Shown: positions 1 through 8,618 of the stretch, piece by piece
Layout: each line of letters begins with the position of its first letter
How positions within the stretch are numbered: position 1 is the stretch's first letter
From: a virus
Length of the DNA stretch: 28,668 bases
IMG/VR virus record: IMGVR_UViG_3300020222_001818
Location: 1-28,668 of that record
Reading direction: 5' to 3' (one strand)
The notes under the pieces: generated by a model
The model's database searches: none
The model's input: the letters and a program-made list of their open reading frames with translations, nothing else
What the model was told of the DNA's origin: nothing
Position numbers and translations under genes: made by a program

Positions 1-40
1 AACACTACAACTTCTGGCACCACCGGTAATAAAGAATTTC

Positions 41-514
41 TTGCCGGGTAAAATATTACGGGACACCACTCGTAATTACATTGTGATACACAATGATGGA
101 GCTGGATTGAATGCACGATCCACACGGTATGTGTTGCAAAGAAGAAGATTGGCATACCATTATTTCATTGCCCGAGATGGTGTGATACATCAATGGAAGG
201 ATTTGAAATATGTGGCATTTCATGCGGGTGTGAGTTTGTGGCAAGGTATACGAGATTGGAATGATTTTAGTATTGGTATTTGTTTGCAAGGCACCAATCT
301 GTTGGGATACACAGATGCACAATATCAAGCCTTGACATTGTTGAAGAATTACATTAATATGCGGTATCCGGATAGTCGGGACAAACCCATCCTGGGTCAT
401 TCCGACATTGCCTATCCTAAGAAACGTAAAAAAGACCCAGGTGAACACTTTGAATTATGGAGATTGTATGACGCCTTTACCTACGACACCAGCCGACAAG
501 CTAAAACTCCTTGA
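41..514 (+). CDS. N-acetylmuramoyl-L-alanine amidase (Amidase_2 / T7 lysozyme type)
   Basis: This should cleave the amide bond between N-acetylmuramic acid and the L-Ala of the peptide stem, as an endolysin or virion-associated lysin. Counting from the TTG at 41, zinc-ligand candidates are His17 (in IVIHNDGA), His120 (in GHSDIA) and Asp132 (in KKDPGEHF), at spacings very close to T7 lysozyme, and the 157-aa length fits that family. The C-terminus overlaps the next gene by about 47 bp. The start is uncertain: TTG at 41 lacks a clear Shine-Dalgarno, and the frame stays open to the left edge (upstream residues include LLAPPVIKNF), so the gene may begin outside the window. No signal peptide is seen, so export would need a holin. 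The family call is firm; the 5' end is not. Confidence 0.85.
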   Translation: MPGKILRDTTRNYIVIHNDGAGLNARSTRYVLQRRRLAYHYFIARDGVIHQWKDLKYVAFHAGVSLWQGIRDWNDFSIGICLQGTNLLGYTDAQYQALTLLKNYINMRYPDSRDKPILGHSDIAYPKKRKKDPGEHFELWRLYDAFTYDTSRQAKTP

Positions 515-728
515 TGCGCTCAAGGAAATTTCTTCCAGCATGACTCGCATGGAAGCAGAACGTGATTTGATTAAGAATGTGAAGAAGGATGTGTGTGATG
601 ATTTACAACTGAACCGTAAGGTGTTGAACAAGTTGGCCAAGACCTATCACAAGGGTAATTACAATGAAGAGGTGGAGCTACACAAGGATTTTGAATCTTT
701 GTATGAAACGGTAACCAAGAAGGTGTAA
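468..728 (+). CDS. dsbA: DsbA-like dsDNA-binding protein (T4 late transcription)
   Basis: This is an 86-aa charged, probably all-helical protein. The C-terminal half (NRKVLNKLAKTYHKG, then a Glu-rich stretch and ESLYETVTKK) follows the pattern of T4 DsbA, a small protein that binds double-stranded DNA near late promoters. I chose ATG 468 because GGAG lies 5 nt upstream (459-462); an in-frame ATG at 408 would push the gene much further into the amidase gene. It ends 2 nt before the GMP reductase start. In T4, dsbA sits directly before genes 33 and 59; here those homologues lie 27 kb downstream at the other end of the window. The assignment rests on remembered family patterns and gene order, so a short unrelated helical protein remains possible. 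Confidence 0.72.
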   Translation: MTPLPTTPADKLKLLDALKEISSSMTRMEAERDLIKNVKKDVCDDLQLNRKVLNKLAKTYHKGNYNEEVELHKDFESLYETVTKKV

Positions 729-730
729 TC

Positions 731-1747
731 ATGACGGCGAAGCTGGATTTCGATGATGTGTTGATTGTCCCACAATTCTCTGACATCACTTCACGACAAC
801 AAGTAAAAGTGGAAACCAACATCCAAGGCAAATGGGGCGCCAGAATTTCTGGTGTTCCCATCATTGCTGCCAACATGGATGGTGTGGGAACCTTCAGCAT
901 GCATCATGCTTTGAAGAAATTCAATGCCTTCACAGCCATTACTAAACATCATACACTGGCAGATTGGGTGCATCAACATGATGTCAGCCATGCTTTCATC
1001 ACTATAGGAATGAATGATGATGAAATGGAGATGGCCTTTGATGTTGTGAAGGCATGGAAGAACAAAATTGATGGCTTCACCCCTAAAATTGTCATTGATG
1101 TGGCAAATGGATACATGAATTCCTTCTATGATTTCATTTCCAAGGTGAGAAATTACATTCCTGATGCCTTCATCATGGCAGGAACCGTGGTGACACCTGA
1201 AGCAGTTGAACGGTGCATCATGTCCGGTGCTGATTTAGCCCGTGTGGGCATCGGGACCGGCGCTGTTTGCACCACTCGACGTGTAACAGGTGTGGGTTAT
1301 CCACAATTTTCCGCCTTGCAAGAGTGTGTTCCTGCCGCAGAATCAGTGGGAGGTGGTGTGCAAAGTGATGGAGGATGTGTTTTTCCCGGAGATTTTTCAA
1401 AAGCTTTGGCTGCAGGCGCTAAAATGGTGATGGCCGGCAGTGTTTTTGCGGGTCATGATGAGTCAGAACAAGAAATTCGTGATGGAAAGGTGACTTTTTA
1501 CGGGATGAGCAGTCATGCAGCCCAACAACGTCACAACCAAGTGAAAAATTATCGTGCTTCTGAGGGAAGAGTGGTGCAAATTCCTTACAAAGGCTTGGTG
1601 GAACACACCATGTCTGACATTTTAGGTGGAATTCGTTCAACTTGTGCCTATGTAGGGGCACTAAATATTTCTGAATTGACACAAAAAGCAAAATTCATTC
1701 AAGTTAACAACGTCCTTAACCGCTCTTTAGAGCAATACACGGTGTGA
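731..1747 (+). CDS. guaC: GMP reductase (IMPDH/GMPR family)
   Basis: The likely reaction is NADPH-dependent reductive deamination of GMP to IMP, which would rebalance purine pools during infection. The 338-aa length matches GuaC (about 347 aa), and the CBS domains typical of IMP dehydrogenase are absent. Visible signatures: N-terminal FDDVLIVPQ, PIIAANMDGVG near residue 43, the catalytic loop GIGTGAVCTTR with Cys180, the phosphate-binding stretch SDGGC...PGDFSKALAAGA, and the flap-like GMSS near residue 258. The C-terminus (GLVEHTMSDILGGIRS) is also typical. ATG follows the dsbA stop by 2 nt with AAGAAGG upstream. IMP dehydrogenase is the main alternative, but the length and GMSS motif favour GMP reductase. 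Confidence 0.92.
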   Translation: MTAKLDFDDVLIVPQFSDITSRQQVKVETNIQGKWGARISGVPIIAANMDGVGTFSMHHALKKFNAFTAITKHHTLADWVHQHDVSHAFITIGMNDDEMEMAFDVVKAWKNKIDGFTPKIVIDVANGYMNSFYDFISKVRNYIPDAFIMAGTVVTPEAVERCIMSGADLARVGIGTGAVCTTRRVTGVGYPQFSALQECVPAAESVGGGVQSDGGCVFPGDFSKALAAGAKMVMAGSVFAGHDESEQEIRDGKVTFYGMSSHAAQQRHNQVKNYRASEGRVVQIPYKGLVEHTMSDILGGIRSTCAYVGALNISELTQKAKFIQVNNVLNRSLEQYTV

Positions 1748-1749
1748 TA

Positions 1750-1860
1750 ATGAAAATTCTAGACAAAATCGTAGACTTCTTGTTAAAAAAATTAATGGCC
1801 TATAAAACCAAAAGAAAATTACAAGATTTGAAGAAACGGGACCCATTCATCTACAACTGA
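1750..1860 (+). CDS. 36-aa basic protein ending in DPFIYN
   Basis: This short open frame is tightly fitted between guaC (2 nt after its stop) and the SGNH gene (2 nt before its start), which argues that it is real. It encodes a Lys-rich helical peptide with a hydrophobic N-terminus (MKILDKIVDFLLKKLM) and a C-terminus KKRDPFIYN. I have the impression that tiny proteins ending in a similar DPFIY motif are common in T4-like marine phages, but I know no function. An amphipathic, membrane-associating peptide is possible. No partner can be named. Confidence 0.6.
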   Translation: MKILDKIVDFLLKKLMAYKTKRKLQDLKKRDPFIYN

Positions 1861-1862
1861 TT

Positions 1863-2744
1863 ATGATAAAACACTTGATAACTGGAGGTTGTAGTTTTAG
1901 TACCTTCACAGATGATACCAACTGGAAGGGATATTTAACACAATATCTCCAAAAAGTGAATCCGACTATGAGTTACAACCATACTGGTTACAATAGTCAA
2001 GGGCAAGAATTGATTCAGAAGAAGGTGATGTTAGCAATAACTGAAGCATTGAATGCTGGGTATAAATCAGATGAAATTTTAGTGGCAGTTATGTGGAGCG
2101 GGACGTTTCGCAAGGCATGGTACATTGACAACTCAAAAATCATAGAAAGAATGGTGAAACTCTGGCCTAATTTCAAGGGAGGAATGTGCAATCAATTCCT
2201 CGACCTAAAAAATCAAGGACCAGAGATTCCTGCATATTTTAAAACTGCATATGGCGATGATTTTGTGTATAACCCAGACGGAGGGTGGTATTATACCGTC
2301 AATGGGAGCGATTGCCAGATGGAATTTGTGCAGCAACATTATGACTTAGATGGGTGGATGAATTCGGGCGTGGGAAAGGTTCATATTTCTCTAGAAAACA
2401 TTGTCATGCTACAGAATTTTTGTAAGTTGCATGGAATACAGCTTGTAAATCAGTTTTTCATGGACCATGTATATCAAGATTTTGTAGACAACCAACAGCA
2501 TCAAATTATAGGTTACTTATTTCAGCAATTAGACAAGAACATGATAACCGAAGGAATGTTTGAATACCTGCATAAGTATTTGTCAGTTAGTAGACAAGGC
2601 GCAGGTGAACTAACCCACGATGAGAGAAAAAAATTGGACGCAGGTAGAGATATCTTTAATAAAGATGGGTTTCATCCCGGAGCTATCGGAGCTAAGTTAT
2701 GGTGTGAAGATGTCCTTATACCATTCTTGGAAAAACAATTATGA
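1863..2744 (+). CDS. SGNH/GDSL-like hydrolase, copy 1
   Basis: This 293-aa protein has the N-terminal block GGCSFSTF, in which GCS replaces the classical GDS and Ser11 would be the nucleophile. The C-terminal block DGFHPGAIGA has Asp268 and His271 in the D-x-x-H arrangement of SGNH esterases and acyltransferases. There is no signal peptide, so a cytoplasmic role such as adding or removing an O-acyl group on a sugar is plausible. It is the first of four such proteins in the window and is closest in layout to the copy at 6356 (both have an AVM[WF] strand in the middle). It overlaps the next gene by ATGA. Fold call good; substrate unknown. Confidence 0.72.
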   Translation: MIKHLITGGCSFSTFTDDTNWKGYLTQYLQKVNPTMSYNHTGYNSQGQELIQKKVMLAITEALNAGYKSDEILVAVMWSGTFRKAWYIDNSKIIERMVKLWPNFKGGMCNQFLDLKNQGPEIPAYFKTAYGDDFVYNPDGGWYYTVNGSDCQMEFVQQHYDLDGWMNSGVGKVHISLENIVMLQNFCKLHGIQLVNQFFMDHVYQDFVDNQQHQIIGYLFQQLDKNMITEGMFEYLHKYLSVSRQGAGELTHDERKKLDAGRDIFNKDGFHPGAIGAKLWCEDVLIPFLEKQL

Positions 2745-3439
2745 TGCCAACTAAAGTTTTGATACCCTCTGCAAGGGTCATTGCATGGATGAACGCTTTA
2801 CGCCATCATACAGGCGAAACTCAATACAGAATACTAGAAAATTTTTGGGAAAGCCAAATTAAGAGTAAAGCTTGGATAATAACCATGTTGAAAGAACTGA
2901 ATATTACCAGCGGCGGAGATGCTTATGTTTTTGGCGGCTGGTATGGTGTCATGGCGTCCATGTTAGCTGATAACTGTGGATTCAGAAAGGTGTACAGCAT
3001 AGATGCAGACTGTTCATGCAAGATATTTGGTGAAGAACTAGACCAACAAGAAACAAGTCTAAAGATAGAATTTGTTACATCGGCCATGGAAGATTTTACT
3101 TTTGATAATTACACCAATACTGAGAAGAGCTATGGGTTACATTATGGGTTACATAAGGTCTTTGTGTATTCTTCTCCTAGACTGATAATAAATACTAGTG
3201 TTGAGCATATAGCCACTGATGTTTTTAATCGGTGGTTGAGCAATGTTCCAGATGATGTTCCAATAGTGCTGCAGGGTAATAATTTAGATATTCCTGAGCA
3301 TGTGCGCATTGCAACGAGTCTAGAAGATTTCAAAAAACAAAATCCTTTGCAAAAAATACTTTGGGAAGGAGAACTAGATTGCGAAACTTTCACACGATAT
3401 ATGATTATAGGGTATAAAAATGAAGCTGCCGATATATGA
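2741..3439 (+). CDS. Class I methyltransferase-like (Rossmann) protein
   Basis: This 232-aa protein has a probable SAM-binding motif VFGGWYG (residues 63-69), followed by VYSIDAD (84-90) where the acidic residue after strand 2 would bind the ribose of S-adenosylmethionine. Further on, INTSVEH and VPIVLQGNN fit strands 4 and 5 of a class I methyltransferase fold. No substrate-specific motif such as the NPPY of amino-methyltransferases is seen. The start overlaps the SGNH stop (ATGA), and the 3' end overlaps the radical SAM gene by 20 bp, so the three are probably translationally coupled. O-methylation of a sugar or of a radical SAM product is a guess from context. Confidence 0.6.
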   Translation: MMPTKVLIPSARVIAWMNALRHHTGETQYRILENFWESQIKSKAWIITMLKELNITSGGDAYVFGGWYGVMASMLADNCGFRKVYSIDADCSCKIFGEELDQQETSLKIEFVTSAMEDFTFDNYTNTEKSYGLHYGLHKVFVYSSPRLIINTSVEHIATDVFNRWLSNVPDDVPIVLQGNNLDIPEHVRIATSLEDFKKQNPLQKILWEGELDCETFTRYMIIGYKNEAADI

Positions 3440-4913
3440 TGAAAAATTCTTTGATTCTTCCAACAATGTGCCCAGGTTTCAAGAAACACAAAGAGTATTG
3501 AATGAGGTGAGTGATAGTATGTGTCTTGCAAAGTGGAGTCAGGTAACTTTGCATCTAGGCACAGGGACTTCACATAGTTGCCACCATCCTCCTCCACATA
3601 AAATTGAAGTTGAAGAAATCAAGAACAATCCAAAGGCTCTACACAATACAAGCTATAAAAAGAGCCAAAGAAAATTGATGCTTGAGGGTAAACGCCCTAA
3701 AGAATGTGATTATTGCTGGCGTGCTGAAGATTCAAGTAAAAACAGCAATGAAGGCACAATTTTCAGTGACCGCGTAACCAAAAGTGCAGAAACTTGGTCA
3801 TTGCCCTACTTAGAAAAAATTAAAGAAGCAGGGTATACAGGAGACATCAATCCCACATATCTGGAAGTAGACTTTGATACCACGTGCAATTTCAAATGTG
3901 CCTATTGCACGCCGTCATATTCAACAACCTGGCAGCAAGAAATAAAACAGCATGGGCCCTATAAGCTCACACATAATATTCTTCATGACCTAGAATGGTT
4001 AAAGGAGAATAGAATTCTTCCTATTCCTCAATCAGAAGAAAATCCCTATATTGACGCATTTTGGGAATGGTGGCCTGAATTAATCAAGAGCTTGAAAGTA
4101 TTCAGAATCACAGGAGGAGAACCTCTATTGTCTAAGCACACCTTCCGTGTTCTAGATTACATTATAGAGAATCCACAACCCGAGCTGGAATTGGATATCA
4201 ATAGCAACTTAGGTGCGCCTGATGAGGTTATTAATAAATTCATTGAGAAGATGAAGATTATTCAGGACAAACAGGCCGTTAAAGTGTTTAAAGTGTACAC
4301 TAGTAACGAAGCCCATGGCAAACAATCCGAGTATGTACGTTTCGGTATTAATTATAAGAAGTGGATAAGCAACTGTCATCGTGTATTAGGTGAGATTCCT
4401 AATAGCCATTTAACCATTATGGCTGCTTTTAACATTTTTAGTTTACCATCATTTAAAAAAATGATGGAAGATATTGTTGTGATGAAGCATCGCTATACTA
4501 TTCAACCGATTCGAAAGCATCCAGTATCATTGGATATAGCATATGTCAGATGGCCTGAACATTTAGCTCCGTGGATATTACCTGCATCATTCCTTCGGTA
4601 CATTGAAGATATTGTGTCATATGGGTACCTGAATCTACATCAATTAAACTGGCCACCTCTTTGTGGCAAGGGATTTTTTGATTATGAGATGAACAGGATG
4701 GAGCGTCTTTATTATGTTGTCCGTGATGAGATGAAAAACATTGATAACAAGAAAAGAAATTTGTTGCGTAAACAATTTGCAGAATATGTATTGGAATACG
4801 ACAAGAGAAGAGGAACAAATTTCTCAGAAACTTTCCCAGAATACAGAGAATTTTTTGAAGAGTGTATGATATTAATAAATGACGTGCATAATACTTTTCT
4901 ATACGAGGATTAA
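3420..4913 (+). CDS. Radical SAM protein 1, N-terminal twitch/SPASM-like Cys domain
   Basis: This 497-aa enzyme carries the CX3CX2C cluster motif CNFKCAYC (Cys156, 160, 163) that binds the [4Fe-4S] cluster used to split S-adenosylmethionine, then RITGGEPLLS, the GGE motif contacting the SAM amino group. The first 100 residues have extra cysteines at 35 (MCLAKW), 54 (SCHHPPPH) and 96/99 (CDYCW), suggesting an auxiliary Fe-S cluster placed before the barrel, the reverse of usual SPASM or twitch proteins. The next gene is a clear paralogue, so this is a tandem duplication. The substrate is unknown; SPASM and twitch enzymes modify peptides, sugars or cofactors. The start overlaps the methyltransferase-like gene by 20 bp. 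Confidence 0.85.
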   Translation: MKLPIYDEKFFDSSNNVPRFQETQRVLNEVSDSMCLAKWSQVTLHLGTGTSHSCHHPPPHKIEVEEIKNNPKALHNTSYKKSQRKLMLEGKRPKECDYCWRAEDSSKNSNEGTIFSDRVTKSAETWSLPYLEKIKEAGYTGDINPTYLEVDFDTTCNFKCAYCTPSYSTTWQQEIKQHGPYKLTHNILHDLEWLKENRILPIPQSEENPYIDAFWEWWPELIKSLKVFRITGGEPLLSKHTFRVLDYIIENPQPELELDINSNLGAPDEVINKFIEKMKIIQDKQAVKVFKVYTSNEAHGKQSEYVRFGINYKKWISNCHRVLGEIPNSHLTIMAAFNIFSLPSFKKMMEDIVVMKHRYTIQPIRKHPVSLDIAYVRWPEHLAPWILPASFLRYIEDIVSYGYLNLHQLNWPPLCGKGFFDYEMNRMERLYYVVRDEMKNIDNKKRNLLRKQFAEYVLEYDKRRGTNFSETFPEYREFFEECMILINDVHNTFLYED

Positions 4914-6359
4914 ATGTCTGAAGCATCTAACGAACTAGTTAACTGGAGGGAGAAACACCTAAATAGCATCAGTCCTAGTTTCTGTGCGGCTAAATGGTAT
5001 AATGCTAGTTTACATTTAGGGCATGGATACACTAGTTCCTGCCATTTACCTTTACCCCACCCAGTAGACCTAGTACAAATTCAACAAAATCCATCAGCAC
5101 TACACAACACAGAGCATAAAAAGAAAGCTCGGCAAATGATGTTGAGTGGTGTGCGCCCTGCTGAATGTTCCTATTGTTGGAAAATCGAGGACATCGGAAG
5201 AGGTAATGTTTCCGACCGAGTGTATAAGAGTCAAATTTACAAAGAAGAAGATATTGCTAAGCTGCGTGATGTAAATTGGCAAGATGACGTACTGTTAAAA
5301 ACTGTTGAGATAAGTTTTGATAGAACCTGTAATTTTGCATGTAGTTATTGCAATGCTGGATATAGTACAACGTGGGCTAAGGACATTGCTAAAAACGGAG
5401 CATATCAAAACTTCACATCTGAAGGTGGGGGCTCTTATCAAGCAGACGGGTCTTGGGCTGAGCCATATGGAAAAAACTCAGAAAATAATCCTTATGTAGA
5501 GGCATTCCTTCGATGGTGGCCTGAACTCTCACAAAGTTTGGAAGAATTGCGTGTCACAGGGGGTGAAGCATCCGTCAGTCATAACTTTTGGAAATTCATA
5601 GATGTCATGAAGCAGCATCCTTCACCTAACATGAGATTTGCTGTGAATTCCAACTTAGGTATGGACCGTGAGTTGTTGGAAAAAGTTGTGGCATTGACAC
5701 ATGAACTTCCCATCAAGGAATTCGACTTGTACACAAGCAATGAGTCGTTCGGACCCCATGCCGAATATATCCGTGATGGATTGATTTATGAAAAATGGCG
5801 CGATAATTTAGTATTCTTCATTGAAAATGCCAAATTCCGTGCAGTAACAATCATGATGACCATCAACAGCCTATGTTTGTTTAGCATTACTGATTTCTTG
5901 GATGATATGATAGTGCTAAAACAGAAATATGGCTGGCATAAGCCCCACGTGGATTTGAACATCCTTCGTTGGCCTGGATTCATGAGTCCATTAGCACTAC
6001 CTGACCACCTAAAAAATGAAGTTCGTGAAAAATTGAAGTGGTGGTATGACACTAATAGACATTCACCCCTATTCAACGATGGTGAAAAAGCCCAGATTGA
6101 ACGATTGATTGATTATATTGAAGTTGTGAACAAAGGGCATAATAGTGTAAGTGATGACAAGAATGCCTTGCATCATGACTTCAAGAGTTTCTATACTCAG
6201 TATGATATAAGGAGAAAAAAAGATTTTAGAAGCACTTTTCCACCCTCTGTTGTTCAATGGTATGACAGCTTACAGACTAGAAAATATTTTCACATCATTG
6301 ATACATTGATTGACGGGTCCATCAAACACTATGAACCTGGGGTATATAATTCTCAATGA
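4914..6359 (+). CDS. Radical SAM protein 2, paralogue of the preceding gene
   Basis: This 481-aa protein begins directly after the stop of radical SAM 1 and has the same architecture: N-terminal cysteines in FCAAKW (24), SCHLPLPH (43) and CSYCW (85, 88), the radical SAM motif CNFACSYC (Cys139, 143, 146) and a GGE motif in RVTGGEASVS. The two also share DRVYKS/DRVTKS and LHNT-type segments in the N-terminal region, STTW just after the cluster motif and PYVEAFLRWWPE/PYIDAFWEWWPE before the GGE motif. The conserved pair may act on related substrates or form a heterodimer; this is inference. The 3' end overlaps the next SGNH gene by ATGA. Confidence 0.85.
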   Translation: MSEASNELVNWREKHLNSISPSFCAAKWYNASLHLGHGYTSSCHLPLPHPVDLVQIQQNPSALHNTEHKKKARQMMLSGVRPAECSYCWKIEDIGRGNVSDRVYKSQIYKEEDIAKLRDVNWQDDVLLKTVEISFDRTCNFACSYCNAGYSTTWAKDIAKNGAYQNFTSEGGGSYQADGSWAEPYGKNSENNPYVEAFLRWWPELSQSLEELRVTGGEASVSHNFWKFIDVMKQHPSPNMRFAVNSNLGMDRELLEKVVALTHELPIKEFDLYTSNESFGPHAEYIRDGLIYEKWRDNLVFFIENAKFRAVTIMMTINSLCLFSITDFLDDMIVLKQKYGWHKPHVDLNILRWPGFMSPLALPDHLKNEVREKLKWWYDTNRHSPLFNDGEKAQIERLIDYIEVVNKGHNSVSDDKNALHHDFKSFYTQYDIRRKKDFRSTFPPSVVQWYDSLQTRKYFHIIDTLIDGSIKHYEPGVYNSQ

Positions 6360-7153
6360 GATTCTTTGCATTTGGGTGTAGTTTCACTAGGTGGGCTTTT
6401 CCTACATGGGCAGATTACTTAGCTGTGGGTTTAAATTCGAAAGAATACTATAATTATGCTAAGGAAGGAGCATCTAACCAGTACATCTTGTACATGCTCG
6501 GTGAAGCTTTGGAAAACCAAAAAATCACTGAGAATGATTATGTAGCAGTGATGTTCACCACACATGCTCGTTATTCTTTTTATAAACCTGATAGTGGATG
6601 GATCACAAATGGAGATGTGCTAAATGGATATCCAAGAGGTGATGAATGTCATCCATTATACCAAGAAAAGTACAAGTATCTAGATGAACATTTTTGGTCA
6701 CCAGAGTTTGGACTTCAGCAATCTTGGCATAGTGCTTTCATTGTTAAAAAACTGCTGGAAACTCTTAATATAAAGCATACTCTGTTGCAAGGGCCCGCAA
6801 ATTCTGAAATTTTTTATAACCGCATCACAGACCAACAACTAGCCTTAATGTATGAGAATAAATTCAACGCCATTGTTAATTATCCTGAAAATTTAGAATT
6901 ATTTCAAGCCCAGCATAAGAATAATGTTCGAATATCCTGGAAAGGAGGGTCAGAAAATGATGGCCATCCGACCACAGAAATACATTTTGATTATTTTAAG
7001 CGTAAGTTTCCACAATACAATAACGATACTGTGAATAGATACTACCAAGAAATAGTAGATAATATGACTCTGGAAACACAGAGAGAAACATCTCAGATAT
7101 GTAACAGCATTCAAAGAAAATATGTGCCTAAAGTTGAATGGATGAGTTCATAA
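6356..7153 (+). CDS. SGNH/GDSL-like hydrolase, copy 2
   Basis: This 265-aa protein starts with FFAFGCSFTRWAFPTW, the GCSF variant of SGNH block I with Ser9 as candidate nucleophile. A DGHP stretch at about residues 202-205 supplies a candidate Asp and His, followed by about 60 further residues, a longer tail than the other copies have. KEGASNQY near residue 38 could be the oxyanion-hole Asn block. It overlaps radical SAM 2 by ATGA and is followed after 13 nt by the glycosyltransferase-like genes. It groups with copy 1 (AVMFTTHAR versus AVMWSGTFR in the middle). Probably an intracellular O-acyl esterase or transferase on a glycan precursor; the substrate is not visible. Confidence 0.7.
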   Translation: MRFFAFGCSFTRWAFPTWADYLAVGLNSKEYYNYAKEGASNQYILYMLGEALENQKITENDYVAVMFTTHARYSFYKPDSGWITNGDVLNGYPRGDECHPLYQEKYKYLDEHFWSPEFGLQQSWHSAFIVKKLLETLNIKHTLLQGPANSEIFYNRITDQQLALMYENKFNAIVNYPENLELFQAQHKNNVRISWKGGSENDGHPTTEIHFDYFKRKFPQYNNDTVNRYYQEIVDNMTLETQRETSQICNSIQRKYVPKVEWMSS

Positions 7154-7166
7154 GCTTAATAAACCC

Positions 7167-8618
7167 ATGACATACACGATTCCTTTTTTACATGATTATG
7201 TGTTCCCAAATTTAGTATTACCCAATGCAATAATAAATGAGTTGGGTATTATCAATTACATACACACCATGTACACGAATAGAATACAAAAGAATTCTTT
7301 TTTCGATTTCGGTAGTCAAGAAAACTTTTTGAATGGCAGTTCTTTTGGTAATCTTTCTAAAGTATTTGACTATGAACTAGGAAACTTCCCTAATAGCCAA
7401 GGATATGAAACCCACTTGCACTCAGGTGCCTATAGGCATATTTTAAACGGTGTCGAAGAATCGGTATACTTTGGTAAGAAAATGTATCCAAAGTATATTT
7501 ACCCCATCCTTGTATCTCCACACTTTGATGAATTTACAGGTGTCAACGTTCAAAATTACCCAAAATTAAACGGTGAGTATTTCTGGAAGCATATTTCAGC
7601 GGAAGTGTTAGATGATGCTAGAAAAGGCACGGCTATAATTTTATTAGATTTTGGTCAAGAAAATTATGTTGAAAAAGAGAGCTATCATCGACTACATGAA
7701 TGCCTAAGATATAGCAGAATACCTAAGGAAAATATTATATTGGCATTTAATAGTTTCAATTCGAAACAGATATATGAAATGTGGTTTCCTGAAGAAGAAA
7801 GACGGTTAGAAGTACATAACTGGCCAGGTGTTGTTGCCAACACCTCGTTTCATTTTAATTCGATGATAGAACATAAAGACCCCTCTTGTGTTCTTGAACA
7901 AGATTTCATAGAATCAAGGAACACACCAAGACCTAATAAATTTCTTTTCAAGATTCGCAGGCCCCGAGGGCACAGAATGGCATTGCTATTTTATATGGCA
8001 TCTGAAAATCTTCTAGACCTAGGGGATTGGTCTTGTTTGTCTCCGTTAGATTATCGGCAGAATGAAATTGACTATATGCGAAACTATTATGACCTTTACA
8101 TGGATGAAAGTGTTGTCAAAACTCTGTATGATAAAATCCCACACAATCTCCAAGTCGAACCGTTGAGTAACTTCACAAATGTCAGTGCATGGAACGACAC
8201 CACTTCTGTGTCGTATCTCAATACCTATTTTTACATTTGCAGTGAAACGTTTACGCAAGTGCATGGCGATTATAAGTCCATCACAGAGAAAGTATTTAAA
8301 CCTATGGTTAATTACCTGCCTTTTGTTTTTGTTGCATATCCAGGAGCATTACAGCTTTTACGCAATTTAGGATTTAAAACGTTTCATCCCTTCATTGATG
8401 AAAGCTATGATACAGAATTAAATGAAAGTAAAAGACTTAATATGCTAGGGAAAGAAATTAAAAGGATATGCTCCATGTCAAAGGAAGAGCTTCATGTTTG
8501 GTATTGGAGTATGGAATCTATTCTCCGACATAATAGAAGCCATACACAATCATGGTATAAGAATGATGTTGTAAGTTTGGAGTTTATCAAGTACCTACAC
8601 ACAAGGGTTTCGACATGA
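7167..8618 (+). CDS. Glycosyltransferase-like protein, family copy 1
   Basis: I do not recognise a named family with certainty. The 483-aa protein begins FLHDYVFPNLVLPN, has LNGEYFWKHISAEVL around residue 135, an Arg-rich strand FKIRRPRGHRMALLF near 262, ITEKVFKPM near 372 and GFKTFHPFIDESYD near 401. The C-terminal pattern S/TEK-(6-15)-PF-x-G-L-GF-x-F resembles the donor-binding region of exostosin- or fucosyltransferase-like GT-B enzymes, where a Glu and Lys bind the sugar nucleotide. Two further copies follow (8615 and 11144) beside sugar-nucleotide genes, which supports a glycan-assembly role. No membrane segment or signal peptide. Family conserved; catalytic role inferred. Confidence 0.5.
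   Translation: MTYTIPFLHDYVFPNLVLPNAIINELGIINYIHTMYTNRIQKNSFFDFGSQENFLNGSSFGNLSKVFDYELGNFPNSQGYETHLHSGAYRHILNGVEESVYFGKKMYPKYIYPILVSPHFDEFTGVNVQNYPKLNGEYFWKHISAEVLDDARKGTAIILLDFGQENYVEKESYHRLHECLRYSRIPKENIILAFNSFNSKQIYEMWFPEEERRLEVHNWPGVVANTSFHFNSMIEHKDPSCVLEQDFIESRNTPRPNKFLFKIRRPRGHRMALLFYMASENLLDLGDWSCLSPLDYRQNEIDYMRNYYDLYMDESVVKTLYDKIPHNLQVEPLSNFTNVSAWNDTTSVSYLNTYFYICSETFTQVHGDYKSITEKVFKPMVNYLPFVFVAYPGALQLLRNLGFKTFHPFIDESYDTELNESKRLNMLGKEIKRICSMSKEELHVWYWSMESILRHNRSHTQSWYKNDVVSLEFIKYLHTRVST
7569..7607 (+). repeat. 39-bp exact repeat shared by GT-like copies 1 and 2 (second copy at 9002-9040)
   Basis: The two stretches are identical at all 39 bases, including third codon positions, although the genes around them have diverged widely. 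They encode the conserved segment NGEYFWKHISAEV. This suggests recent gene conversion or recombination between the tandem copies. Confidence 0.9.

Noticed and set aside
1-51. Tail of an upstream gene (frame 1 to 51, or frame 3 to 29)
   Set aside because: Both frames end in a stop shortly after the window edge, but too few codons are visible to choose between them or to name a product.
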